From NCBI GenBank assembly GCA_040391605.1, contig JBEBXK010000007.1, forward strand, positions 65,709-129,708: a stretch of 64,000 bases of DNA, read 5' to 3'. Origin of the DNA: Vulgatibacter incomptus_A (lineage in GTDB: Bacteria > Myxococcota > Myxococcia > Myxococcales > Vulgatibacteraceae). Of the stretch, positions 25,993-35,400 are shown piece by piece. The first letter of the stretch is position 1. Each line of letters begins with the position of its first letter. The notes under the pieces were generated by a model. The model did not search any database, was not told the origin of the DNA, and worked only from the letters and a program-made list of their open reading frames with translations. A program made the translations under genes and the position numbers.

Positions 25993-27315
25993 TTACTTGG
26001 TGCCGATGGTGCAGAGGGTATTCGACCGACCCGAGGTCGGTGCCATCCCACCCGTGAAGGGGTTGGAAGCCGACGTCAAGAACGCGGCCGTCGAGGCCGT
26101 GGACCCACCCTCGGCGAAGCAAGCGCGGAAGCTGAAGGTGGTGAGGCCGTCCTTGGAGCCCCGCTTGACGCCGAAGGTCGTCGAGAACCTGCCGCTGCTG
26201 CTCACCACACCGACGTGGTTGCTCAGGTTGGTGGAGGGCAGCGCCGCATCGTCCGGATCGAAGGCGAAGAAGCCGAACTCGCAGACGAGGGGGGCGTCCG
26301 GCGCGCAGGCGATCAGATCCACCGGACAATTCTTGCCGCCGGCTCCACCGCTCGCCGGGTCCTGGAAGGCCTCGAAGATCTGAGGCGCGCCCGTGTCGCG
26401 ATCGCCGCCGTTTGGCCCCGAGGTGCAACGGGAGCAGGAGTTGAAGGACACCCCGCAGGAGGTGTCCTGGCAGCTCATCGTGGCCCCGGCGCAGAACTCA
26501 TTGCCCCGGTCGTAGCAGGTCTGCTGATCCGAGCAGAAGTCGCTCGGCCGCGGAGCGCAGACGCCATCGTCGCAGACGCGGCTCTCACCGCAATCCTCGT
26601 TCTCCACACAGCCAGCGCCGAGGGCGATGCAGTGGCCGGTGGCCACGTTGCAGGCCTCGCTCGCCCCGCAGCCATCGTTGGAGATGCACTTCTCGACGCA
26701 GATCGAGTCGGCGCAGATGGAGTTGACATCGCATTGATCGTCGGAGGTGCAGTTCGACGCGGGGATGCAGAGGCCCTCGCTGCCGCAGAAGCTCAGGTCG
26801 CAGACGAGAGTGCCGTCGGTGCTGCAGTCGCCATCGCCCAAACAGGCCTGGAAGCAGAAGGCGTGCCCATCCGACCCGGCGCAGCCAGCCGAACAGGAGG
26901 TGCCCCATTCACAATCGTCCGCGGTCCTGCAGGCGCCCTCGCAGACGCCACTGCTCGTATCGCAGCTCTCTCCTGCGTCTTCGTCGCAGTCGGAATCGGT
27001 CGTACACGACAGCTCGCAGATGCCGATATCCGCCCTGCAGCTCTCACCTGCGTCTTCGTCACAGTCGGCGTCGGTCCTGCATCCCGAGTCGCAGATGCCG
27101 ATGTCCGCCCTGCAGATTTCACCTGCGTCTTCGTCACAGTCGGAGTTGTTCGTACAAGTGGTCACGCAGACGCCGATGCAGATCTCACCTGCGTCTTTGT
27201 TGCAGTCGGAGTGGGTCGAACAGGCCGGCCTCTCTTCATCCCCGCAGCCGATCATGCCGATCGAAGCGGCAGCGACAAGGCCAAGCGAGATCAGGAGCCA
27301 TTTCCAATGATTCAC
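25993..27315 (-). CDS. Cysteine-rich lipoprotein, paralog 1 (four 25-residue repeats)
   Basis: A 440-residue predicted lipoprotein: signal peptide with hydrophobic core LLISLGLVAAASIG and lipobox MIGC (Cys24). From Cys32 to Cys129 there are four units of about 25 residues with the core DCDEDAGE(I/S)C; then a Cys-rich region and a C-terminal domain from about residue 280 (FNSCSRCTSGPNGG ... SGRSNTLCTIGTK). It is a close paralog of the next gene, with three more repeat units. The start is GTG with AGAGGAAA upstream. The acidic DCDEDAGE units could bind calcium, but this is speculative. Function unknown. Confidence 0.82.
   Translation of the reverse strand: MNHWKWLLISLGLVAAASIGMIGCGDEERPACSTHSDCNKDAGEICIGVCVTTCTNNSDCDEDAGEICRADIGICDSGCRTDADCDEDAGESCRADIGICELSCTTDSDCDEDAGESCDTSSGVCEGACRTADDCEWGTSCSAGCAGSDGHAFCFQACLGDGDCSTDGTLVCDLSFCGSEGLCIPASNCTSDDQCDVNSICADSICVEKCISNDGCGASEACNVATGHCIALGAGCVENEDCGESRVCDDGVCAPRPSDFCSDQQTCYDRGNEFCAGATMSCQDTSCGVSFNSCSRCTSGPNGGDRDTGAPQIFEAFQDPASGGAGGKNCPVDLIACAPDAPLVCEFGFFAFDPDDAALPSTNLSNHVGVVSSSGRFSTTFGVKRGSKDGLTTFSFRACFAEGGSTASTAAFLTSASNPFTGGMAPTSGRSNTLCTIGTK
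26929..27222 (-). repeat. 75-bp in-frame tandem repeat in paralog 1
   Basis: Codes for residues 32-129. Cysteines at 32, 54, 79, 104 and 129 give unit lengths of 22, 25, 25 and 25 residues. Paralog 2 has one unit, so the array expanded in this copy or shrank in the other. Confidence 0.9.
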
Positions 27316-27663
27316 GGGTGTTTCCTCTCCTTCGAGAGCGCCGTCGATGATCGATGCCTGCGAGCGCCCGGAGCCTGTCGACGTCCATGAGACAGCGATC
27401 CTCTACATCGACGTCCCAGCTTCCAACTTGTCTGCCGCTGAGGCCAGCTATTTGATCCGCGCGGCTGCTGCTCTCGGGTCGCGAAACCCATCTCTATCGT
27501 CTCGGAAGGCCCTATCGCCCCGACCGACGGGCTCCGTGCCGCTGCCCCCTACCAGGAGGCGAGGCTCGCGCGTTGTTGAAACGACAGCGGCCGCGCCCAT
27601 GCCTTGCATGAACGCGGCCGCTCAAAGGCAGGGGCCGGCGAGCGGCCCCTCACCTCTGCGTCG
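27316..27663. other. 348-bp gap between tandem paralogs
   Basis: Holds the promoter region of paralog 1 (not resolvable by eye) and, next to paralog 2, two hairpins. No gene is seen. Confidence 0.5.
27586..27650 (-). terminator. Two consecutive hairpins after paralog 2
   Basis: 27586-27622 is a perfect ten-base-pair stem AGCGGCCGCG/CGCGGCCGCT; 27630-27650 is AGGGGCCG/CGGCCCCT with a short loop. The same layout, less perfect, follows paralog 1, so the duplicated segment included the 3' region. No long T-run. Confidence 0.5.
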
Positions 27664-28761
27664 CTACTTGGTGCCGATGGTGCAGAGGGTGTTCGACCGG
27701 CCCGTGGTCGGCGCGTTCCCGTTCGCGAAGGGATTGGCCGTCGCCGTCAGGAAGGCGGCCGTCCCAGCCGTGGTCCCACCCTCGGCGAAGCAAGCGCGGA
27801 AAGTGAAGGTGGCGAGGCCGTTGTTGGTGCTCCGCTTGACGCCGAAGGGCGTCGAGAACCTGCCGCTGCTGCTGACGACGCCGACATGGTTGTTCAGGCC
27901 GGTGGAGGGCAGCGCCGCATCGTCCGGATCGAAGGCAAAGAAGCCGAACTCGCAGACGAGGGGGGCGTCCGGCTGGCAGACCTTGAGATCCACCGCGCAG
28001 TTCTTACCGCTGCTCACCGAGTTCTGGAAGGCGGCGAAGATCTGGGGCGCGCCCGCATCGCGATCCCCACCGTTGGGTCCCGAGTTGCATCGCGAGCAGG
28101 AGTTGAATGCCACCCCGCAGGAAGTGTCCTGGCAGGTCATCGGCGAGGTGGTCCCGGCGCAGTACTCATTGCCCCGGTCGTAGCAGGTCAGCTGCTCCGT
28201 GCAGACGTCGTCCGCCTGGGGAGCGCAGACGCCAGCGTCGCAGACGTTGCCCTCGCCGCAATCCTCGTTCTCCACACAGGCGGCGCCGAGGGCGATGCAG
28301 TGGCCGGTCGCCACGTTGCAGGCCTCCTGCGCGCCGCAGGAATCGTTGTCGGTGCACTTCTCGATGCAGACGGAGTCCACGCAGATGGAATCTCCATCGC
28401 ATTGGTCGTCGGAGGTGCAGCTCGGCGCGGGGATGCAGAGGCCCTTGCTGCCGCAGAAGCTCAGATCGCAGATGTCCGTCTCGGCGCAATCGCCATCGAC
28501 CGAGCAGGGCTGGAAGCAGAAGTCGCGCTCGTCCGATCCGGCGCAGCCGGCGGAGCAGGAGTCCTCCCCTTCACAATCGTCCGCGTTGCTGCAAGCGGTC
28601 TCGCACTTGCCGGTCTTCGCGATGCAGATCTCGCCTGCGTCTTCGTCGCAGTCCGAGTCCTCCGTACAAGCCGTCTTCTCATCGTCTCCGCAGCCGACCA
28701 TGCCCACCGAAGCGGCGGCGACGAGGCCGAGCGAGATCAGGAGCCATTTCCACTGATTCAT
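27664..28761 (-). CDS. Cysteine-rich lipoprotein, paralog 2 (one repeat)
   Basis: A 365-residue predicted lipoprotein beginning MNQWKWLLISLGLVAAASVG with lipobox MVGC (Cys24), then a single DCDEDAGEIC unit (Cys32-Cys57), Cys-rich modules (SCSAGCAGSD, CSFCGSKGLCIPAP-like), and the same C-terminal domain as paralog 1 ending SGRSNTLCTIGTK. GGAGGAAA stands before the ATG; an upstream in-frame extension is not used by the paralog and is rejected. High similarity in the signal peptide and the C-terminal domain shows a recent tandem duplication. Function unknown; it is probably anchored to an envelope membrane. Confidence 0.83.
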   Translation of the reverse strand: MNQWKWLLISLGLVAAASVGMVGCGDDEKTACTEDSDCDEDAGEICIAKTGKCETACSNADDCEGEDSCSAGCAGSDERDFCFQPCSVDGDCAETDICDLSFCGSKGLCIPAPSCTSDDQCDGDSICVDSVCIEKCTDNDSCGAQEACNVATGHCIALGAACVENEDCGEGNVCDAGVCAPQADDVCTEQLTCYDRGNEYCAGTTSPMTCQDTSCGVAFNSCSRCNSGPNGGDRDAGAPQIFAAFQNSVSSGKNCAVDLKVCQPDAPLVCEFGFFAFDPDDAALPSTGLNNHVGVVSSSGRFSTPFGVKRSTNNGLATFTFRACFAEGGTTAGTAAFLTATANPFANGNAPTTGRSNTLCTIGTK

Positions 28762-28955
28762 GGGTGTTTCCTCCAAGTTCGAACAGCGCCGTCCTGGACC
28801 GCTGTTTCCAAGCGGGTCCATAGCATGGAGCCCGGGGAGTGTCGAATAGATGAGCACCCTGTAGATCGACCGAATGTGGATGAATCGATCGGGAGCACTC
28901 ACGGGGGGCCGGGAGCGCCCCGAAAGGGGGATGCTCGCCTCGCTTTCGACCCGCG

Positions 28956-30974
28956 TCAGAACTGGAAGGGGAAGTCGATGGGCTGCATCTTGGGGCCGGA
29001 GTAGGCCGGGAAGCGCCAGCTCTTGACCAGGCCGCCGATGCAGGTGGCGAGCTGGGTGTGCTCGCCTCCCTTGATCGGGGCCACGGCGGAGGTCTTGCCG
29101 CTGGGCTCGATGTTCCAGCGCATCACCACCGTCCCGGAGGCGGCGCCGCCCGCTCCCTTGTAGTCGGTGACGCAGCGCTTGATCTCACCCTTCTTGCCGA
29201 AGACCACCGCGGTGATGTCGCCCTGCGAGAGCTGGGCCGGAAGATCTCCTCCCCTCCCAGGCGCTGGCGGGATGTAGGTCCCGCCCCGAGTCGACGACGC
29301 GGGAGCGGGCGCCCCGGAGAACTCCTTCTCGAAGAGATCGTCGATCGAGCTGTTCCTTCCAGCGGCCAGCAGATCGTCGGAGGCCCCGCTGCGTCGGGGC
29401 GCCGGAGCGGGGCTCGGCGTCGCGGGTGCCGGTGCGGTCGATCGCGTCGAGGCCCGGGGGGGCCTCGCCTCGGCCTCGCGCCTGGGGCGGGGGGCCGGTG
29501 CAGGCTTGGCGGCGGAGGACTCCTTAGGGACTGGCGCCACGACGGCGGCGACCTCGGCAGGCACCTCGGCCCCCTTGGGATCCTCGGCCTCGGCGACGGC
29601 CTTCGTCTCCTCGGCAGCCTCTTTCGCATCGGCAGGCGCAGCGGCCTCCTTGCCCTCCGGGATCTCCGCGACGGCTTCAGGCGCTGGCGGCGGAGCCGCA
29701 GGGGGCTCCGATGGCGCAGGGGGCTCCGATGGCGCAGGCGGCGCTTCGACAGGGGCCTGGGCCACCGGGAGCGGCGCCGCCCCCTTGGTCTCGAAGACGC
29801 CGCTGAACCATGCGCCGACCGCGAGGGCCGGCACCACCAACAAGACCACCGATGCCGCGACGAGGATGCCCTTGCGGCTGCCTCCCTCCCGAGGCGACGC
29901 GGCAGCGGGAGGGGCAGCGGCTCCCGCGGTGGCGGCTGGCGTCTGATGGAGGGGGATGAACTTGGAGGCCTCGCTCTGCGGCGCCTCGGGGAGGTTTCGC
30001 AGGAGCATCCGGATCCCGGTGGTCTCCAGGGCCGACTGCTCCTGCTGCGGTTCGTCCTGGGCCCGCGTCGCCACGGCGGGCTCGCGTCTGGCGGCCTCGG
30101 CCTCCTTCTCCACCAACGAGGCCAGGGCGCTGGCGGCGGCAGGGCGCCAGCCCCCGTCTGAGGCGTCCGCGGGCTTCGGGGCGGAAGCGGCAGGCTCCCA
30201 GGGCTCCGGGCTCCGGGCCACCTCACCGGCCGGGGCGCCCGCCTCCGGCGCGGAGGCGACGGCGCCGCCCCCAGCCGCGCGCCGGGGCAACGGCGCGAGG
30301 ACGCTGGCGAGCTCGGCCAGCTGGGAGAGCGGCGTCCAATCCATGAGACCGGAGCGCCAGCAGAGGGTGTCGGGGCCGATCTCCGATCGATCCCATTTGG
30401 CCCGCAGATCGTCCAGGGCCAGCGGCCCGACCTGCTCCTCTTTGATGGCTAGGAACCAATCCGCCGACTCCGCCAGGGTGGGTCCGTCGGCAGACTCGGC
30501 GACGCTGGGCGTAGAGGCCTCGGGCGCTCGAGTCGCCTCGGCGGTAGCCTGTGGCGCGGGATGCGTTGGATCGACGCGCCCCCCTGCAGGCTCATCCGGC
30601 CAACCGGCCTCGTCGGCGCCTGTCGGCACATGCCCGGAGGGATGCGACGGTCCGGAGCTCCCTTGCAGGTCGCCGGGCCATCCGCTCTCGTCGGCGCCGG
30701 TCGTCGCAGGTCCGGACGCTGCCGCCGGGCGGCCTATGACCATGGTGTCAAAAGCTGCGCCGAGCTCTTCGTCGAGGCTGCCACCTGGACTGCTCTGCGG
30801 GGCAGGGGCAGAGGAAGAGGCAGGCGCCCGCTCCACCACCGGCGGCTCCTTGCCAGGGCGCCGCACCACGATCACGTGTCCGCACTTCTTACATCGGACC
30901 TTGACCCCGCCGGGCCGGAGCTTTTCGTCCGAGATCATGTACTGCGCGCGGCAGCGATCGCAGGAGAACTTCAT
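28956..30974 (-). CDS. AgmX/GltJ-like zinc-ribbon, GYF and TonB-like protein
   Basis: A 672-residue single-pass protein. N terminus: zinc ribbon CDRC ... CKKC (residues 5-31, MJ0042 type). About 178-230: GYF-like domain (DWFLAIKEEQVGPLALDDL ... W). About 375-400: transmembrane helix LVAASVVLLVVPALAVGAWF. Then a long Pro/Ala/Glu-rich periplasmic stretch and a C-terminal AgmX/PglI (TonB-like) domain (ITAVVFGKKGEIKRC ... GTVVMRWNIEPSGK). This order is that of GltJ/AgmX in the Myxococcus gliding (Agl-Glt) machinery, which spans the inner membrane. Here only one GYF and one C-terminal domain are seen. Role in motility is inferred, since related proteins exist in non-gliders. Confidence 0.8.
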   Translation of the reverse strand: MKFSCDRCRAQYMISDEKLRPGGVKVRCKKCGHVIVVRRPGKEPPVVERAPASSSAPAPQSSPGGSLDEELGAAFDTMVIGRPAAASGPATTGADESGWPGDLQGSSGPSHPSGHVPTGADEAGWPDEPAGGRVDPTHPAPQATAEATRAPEASTPSVAESADGPTLAESADWFLAIKEEQVGPLALDDLRAKWDRSEIGPDTLCWRSGLMDWTPLSQLAELASVLAPLPRRAAGGGAVASAPEAGAPAGEVARSPEPWEPAASAPKPADASDGGWRPAAASALASLVEKEAEAARREPAVATRAQDEPQQEQSALETTGIRMLLRNLPEAPQSEASKFIPLHQTPAATAGAAAPPAAASPREGGSRKGILVAASVVLLVVPALAVGAWFSGVFETKGAAPLPVAQAPVEAPPAPSEPPAPSEPPAAPPPAPEAVAEIPEGKEAAAPADAKEAAEETKAVAEAEDPKGAEVPAEVAAVVAPVPKESSAAKPAPAPRPRREAEARPPRASTRSTAPAPATPSPAPAPRRSGASDDLLAAGRNSSIDDLFEKEFSGAPAPASSTRGGTYIPPAPGRGGDLPAQLSQGDITAVVFGKKGEIKRCVTDYKGAGGAASGTVVMRWNIEPSGKTSAVAPIKGGEHTQLATCIGGLVKSWRFPAYSGPKMQPIDFPFQF

Positions 30975-31081
30975 CGCGTGGGGGGCCCTATGGCTTGCGG
31001 CGGCGTCGTTCCGGCCGGTGTCGAGGGGTGAGGGGCCACTCTCGCAGCGGGGGATGGGCCGGTCAAGATCACCGCACGCAG

Positions 31082-31106
31082 AAAGGCCCGCTCCATGAAG
31101 CGGGCC
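31082..31106 (-). terminator. Intrinsic terminator after collagen-like gene
   Basis: On the minus strand GGCCCGCT, a short loop and AGCGGGCC are followed by TTTC. It stands about 75 bp after the stop of the collagen-like lipoprotein gene. Confidence 0.7.
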
Positions 31107-31180
31107 CCGCTTGGTTCCAATGATCGCGCGCGGCTCGGTTCGCGGTGCCGGCGCTGGCTCGAGCCGGTCACCGGCGAGCG

Positions 31181-32218
31181 TCAGTTGAGCTGCATCACCA
31201 CCACCTTCGTGCCCACCGTCGGGGTGAGCGTCTGGCAGTTCCCATCATTCGCCGTAAGTTGGAAGCTGTGGTTGCCGGCCGAGACCCCGGCCTTCACCAG
31301 GAAGGTCGAGCGGCTGTTCACCTCGCCGTTCACGAAGCCGGCGGTGACCGTCGCGGGCAGGATGTCGATGTCGTCCATGCGGAGGTTGAACCTCGCCGTG
31401 CAGGCGGTCTCCCTCTCGAAGGAACTGCTCCCAAGCCGAAACTTCGTCGTCGCCGTGGCGGCGAACTCCACGATGATGAGCAGGTCGCTGCGCTGTCCGA
31501 CGGTGACGGTCTTCGGCGAGCCCAGCTTGTAAGACCCGTTGCCGATGGAGGTCCGAGTGGTCGACTCCATGCTCAGGGTGTCGATCCCATGGAGGGCCTT
31601 CTCGCCAGCAGCGCCCTTCGGTCCCTGTGCCCCCTTGACGCCCTCGGGCCCCCTGACGCCCTGAGGCCCGGGAGCCCCAGGCGCGCCCTTGGGACCTGTG
31701 GAACCCATGGGCCCCTGGGCGCCGGTCGCGCCACGCTCGCCCTTCTCGCCCACGGCACCGGCCTCCCCCCGGGGGCCCTGGGGTCCCGGCTCTCCCTTCT
31801 CGCCCTGGAGGATCCAGAGGTTCCGCTCGGCGCTCTCCTCCATGCTTCGGATCACCAGAGTGGTCTCGCCAGCCTCCGCCTCCTCGGGGATGGCCACCCG
31901 GAGCCGGCCCTCGGCCGCCTCGAGGATCTCGAGGGGGAGCTCCCTCCCCTGCTGCCGCAGCGAGGCCTCGGCCTCAAGCAGACCGCTGCCCCGGATGATC
32001 AGCGCCTCGCGAAAGCGACGGACGCCCTCGCCCGCCGGCGCATCGCCGTCCGCATCGATCGAGTCGATCCGAAGGCGACCTGCCTTGACGTCGTCCTCGT
32101 CCCTGGGCTGATCTTCCACCGGAGTCGTCGGCAGCTGTTGCACGATCACCGGGGTCTCGGGGCCCCCGCACGCCGCCATGAAACCATTCACCACACATGC
32201 CACGAGAAGGTTCCGCAT
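31181..32218 (-). CDS. Collagen-like lipoprotein
   Basis: A 345-residue predicted lipoprotein: short signal MRNLLVACVVNGFMAAC with the lipidated Cys in FMAAC, an N-terminal beta-rich domain (about 45-130), then 23 uninterrupted Gly-X-Y triplets (GEKGEPGPQGPRGEAG ... GAAGEK) and a C-terminal domain of about 125 residues ending GTKVVVMQLN. Collagen-type triplets form triple helices, so a trimeric stalk displaying the C-terminal domain is likely. The start at MRNLL gives a better signal peptide than the ATG eight codons before it. It lies between the giant TPR and AgmX-like genes. Confidence 0.85.
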   Translation of the reverse strand: MRNLLVACVVNGFMAACGGPETPVIVQQLPTTPVEDQPRDEDDVKAGRLRIDSIDADGDAPAGEGVRRFREALIIRGSGLLEAEASLRQQGRELPLEILEAAEGRLRVAIPEEAEAGETTLVIRSMEESAERNLWILQGEKGEPGPQGPRGEAGAVGEKGERGATGAQGPMGSTGPKGAPGAPGPQGVRGPEGVKGAQGPKGAAGEKALHGIDTLSMESTTRTSIGNGSYKLGSPKTVTVGQRSDLLIIVEFAATATTKFRLGSSSFERETACTARFNLRMDDIDILPATVTAGFVNGEVNSRSTFLVKAGVSAGNHSFQLTANDGNCQTLTPTVGTKVVVMQLN

Positions 32219-32417
32219 CGCCGACTCCCTGGGCGACGACACCGCCGCCTCGTCTCACGCATCGGACTCCATCGTCCGATGTATGAAGGGAGGGAGAGCG
32301 AAGCGCGTGCCCTCGGAGAGAGTCCGTGATTCCAATGGCTTAGACGATCGACACGGGGCCCGAGCCTTGGGCCGGGCCTCCCCCGCGGAGCCCAGCGAGG
32401 GCGGTGGGTGAACGGCC

Positions 32418-35400
32418 TCAGCCTGGGACTTCGACGGCGGTGCCGAGCTCCTTGCGCAGGCGGATCCAGGCGTCGGAGAGGCAGAAGATGGCGAGGTCGC
32501 GGAGGCGCCTGGCCTCGAGCTCCGGATCCTTGCCGGCGCCGTCGCTGAGGCATCGCGCCACCACCCGCAGGTCGCCGGCCAGGAGGGCGCCGGCCCGGGT
32601 GGCGGTGAACTCTGCAGCCTCCAGGTAGGCGCCGAGGTCGGGGCGTTGGGTGGCGTAGGCGGCAGCCAGGGTCTTGAGCCGCTGCCGGCCGGCAGGTGAG
32701 ATGGCCTTGCCGAGCTGCCGGCGGACGCGCTCGACCGTCTTGGGATCGTAGCGGGTGGGGATCGAGGGATCGCCCAGGGCGGCGGCGCTCTCCACGATGA
32801 GCTGGAGCTGATCGCGGGGGCGGAGGAGGACCATGGAGAGCTCGGGGCGGGACCACGCGAGGATCCTGCCGATCTGGAAGTAGAGCTCCTTCTTCGGTCG
32901 CTGATCGGTGAAGAGCTCCTCGCCGGCCACCAGGCAATGGGGCCAGGTGTCTGCCAGGGTGAGCCCCGCGATCCCCGCGACCTTGTAGAGCTCCATCGCC
33001 TCCATGCCGAGGGTGTTGGCCACGTAGCGATAGGCGTTGACGAAGAAGAGCATCGAGGTCGCGACGTCGACCCGATCGCGCTTGCGATCGATCCGCACGT
33101 CCCTGCCCTGGATGTGGAGGGAGCCGGGATCACGGGCGAAGATCGCGCCGGCCTCGGTCTGGACGATGGCGAGGATGCCGCCGATGGGGCCGCGCTGCTC
33201 GGGGTGGTAGACCAGCTCCCGCCAGAGCTTGTCGGTGAGGGCGCCTGTGGCCGAGTCCTTGCCGAAGGCCTGGAGCCTGTCGAGGATCGCCTGCTCGTCG
33301 GCGCCCCCCGACTTGAGGAGGAAGCTGGTCACCTGGGCGGTGGCGAAGGCGGCGTCGTAGGATTTGCGCCTGGCGTGGAGGCGCATCATCGACTTGGCGG
33401 CGGGGAGGAGATCGGCCGAGAGCGGGAGGGCGTGGCGCCAGGCGGCGATGGCCTCTTCTTCCGAGCCGCGGACCTGGGCGACGAGGCCGGCGTAGGTCTG
33501 GGCCGCGTCGGCGTCCTCCGGCGCGAGGAGGGTCACGCCCTTGTAGGCCTCGATGGCGGCGGCGGAGTCTGCGAGGGCCTCCAGATAGAGATCGCCAAGG
33601 GTGCGGTAGAGCACCGCCCGCACCTTGCCCGTGCCCTCGACCTTGCCCAGGCGCTCGAGCATCCGCAGGTAGTTGGCTTCGAGGAGGCGCCAATCCTTCG
33701 CCTCGACCAGCATGGCCTCCAGCGCCTGGAAGGCGGGGGTCTGTCGCCAGTCGAGATCGAGGGCGGCGTTGAAGTGCGCCGCCGCCCGCTCCCGCGCCTC
33801 GGGATCCTGGACCGCCTCCTCGCGGAAGCTGGCGCCTAGCAGGGAGTGGAAGCGGATGGCCTTCTCGGGATCGGCCTGCACCGCCGGTCGGGCGACGAGC
33901 TCCTCGAGGAGCTCGACAAGCCTCAGGCCCTGGCGGGTCTCGCGATAGAGATCGATGAGACCCTCGGTGATATCGAAATCGTCGGGGCGGAGCCGCTGGG
34001 CCGCCGCCAGGCTGTCGATGGCGAGGTAGTGATCGCCGAGCTGCTTCGACGCGGCTTCGGCGATGGCCCGAAGCTGCGCGACCTTCTCGTCCTCCTCGAC
34101 GATCTCCACCAGCTTCTGCCGGTGGGAGATGGCGAGCTCGGCGTCGCCCTCCTCCTCCGCCAGCGCGATCATCGCGCGGTGGGAGTCCAGGTGCCAGGCG
34201 TCGAGGCCGAGGGCGTTCTTCAGGCTGGTCTGCGCCGCCTTGCCGTCGCCGAGCTTGCGGCGCAGGTCACCAATGGTGAAATAGACCTCCACCACCTCGG
34301 GATCGGTGAGGTCGCCGCGGTGGTGGATCAAGATGGCCTGGTAGACCTTGAGCGCTCGGGCATGATCGCCGATGCGGGCGAGGATGGCCCCGAGCCCTTC
34401 GGCCGCCGGGAGGAAGGTGGGGTCGAGCTCGTAGGCCCGCTCGAAGCTCTGCCGCGCCTTCTCGTCCTTGCCCAGCCGGGCGGCGACGAAGCCGAGGCGA
34501 TAGACCTTGTGGGTGAGGAGCTCGGGTGACTCGCCGGCCTCGGCGAGGTGGGAGCAGACCACGTCCAGGACGACCTCGGCCTCGGCCCAGCGCTCGCGCT
34601 CCACGTAGAGATCGGAGAGCGCCAGGGCGGCGGGTAGATCGCCAGGGCTATGGCGCCGCGCCTCCTCGAAGGCGCGGATCGCCTCCTCGGGCTCCTGGCG
34701 CACCTCCAGGTGGTGGCGGCCGATCTCGTCGTAGAGCCGGGTCTTCTCGGCAGGATCCTCGGTGTAGCTCGCCTCCTGCTCGAGGGAGCGCAGCGCCCCC
34801 TCCTCGTCGTCGCCGCTCTCGAAGATGGTGCGCAGACCGCGGATGGAGGGGAGGTGCCCCGGATCGATCTCGAGGACCCGCTCGTAGGCGGCGCGGGCCG
34901 CGTCCTTGTCTCCCAGGATCTCGCCGTGGATCCTGGCCACCCTCGCGTGGATCGCCACGGCCTCGGAGACCTCGTCCACCAGCCGCGACTCTCGCTCGAG
35001 CATCGCCAGGGCCTGGGTCCAATTGCCGCTCGCCTCGTAGATCGTCGCCAGCCCTCGGATGGCCGGGCGGCAGCGCTCGTCCAGATCGAGGGTGGCGGCA
35101 AAGACCTCCTCGGCCTCGAGGGATTGGCGCAGCTCCCCCAGCAGCAGCTCTCCCAGCCGCACCCGGATCTCGAGGCGCTCCTGGGCATGGCTGGGGTTGG
35201 CGGCGAGGACCTCGTCGAGGCGCCGCAAGATCGCGGCGAGGCGCTCCCAGGATCGCTGCTCCACCAGGAGTCGATCCAGCTTGCGCAGGGCGCGGACGTT
35301 GTCGGGCTCCAGGGCGAGAACGCCGTCGAAGCAGGCGATGGCGTTGACGGGGTTCTGGAGCTTCTCCTCCCAGATGCCGCCAGCCTTGACGAAGATCCGC

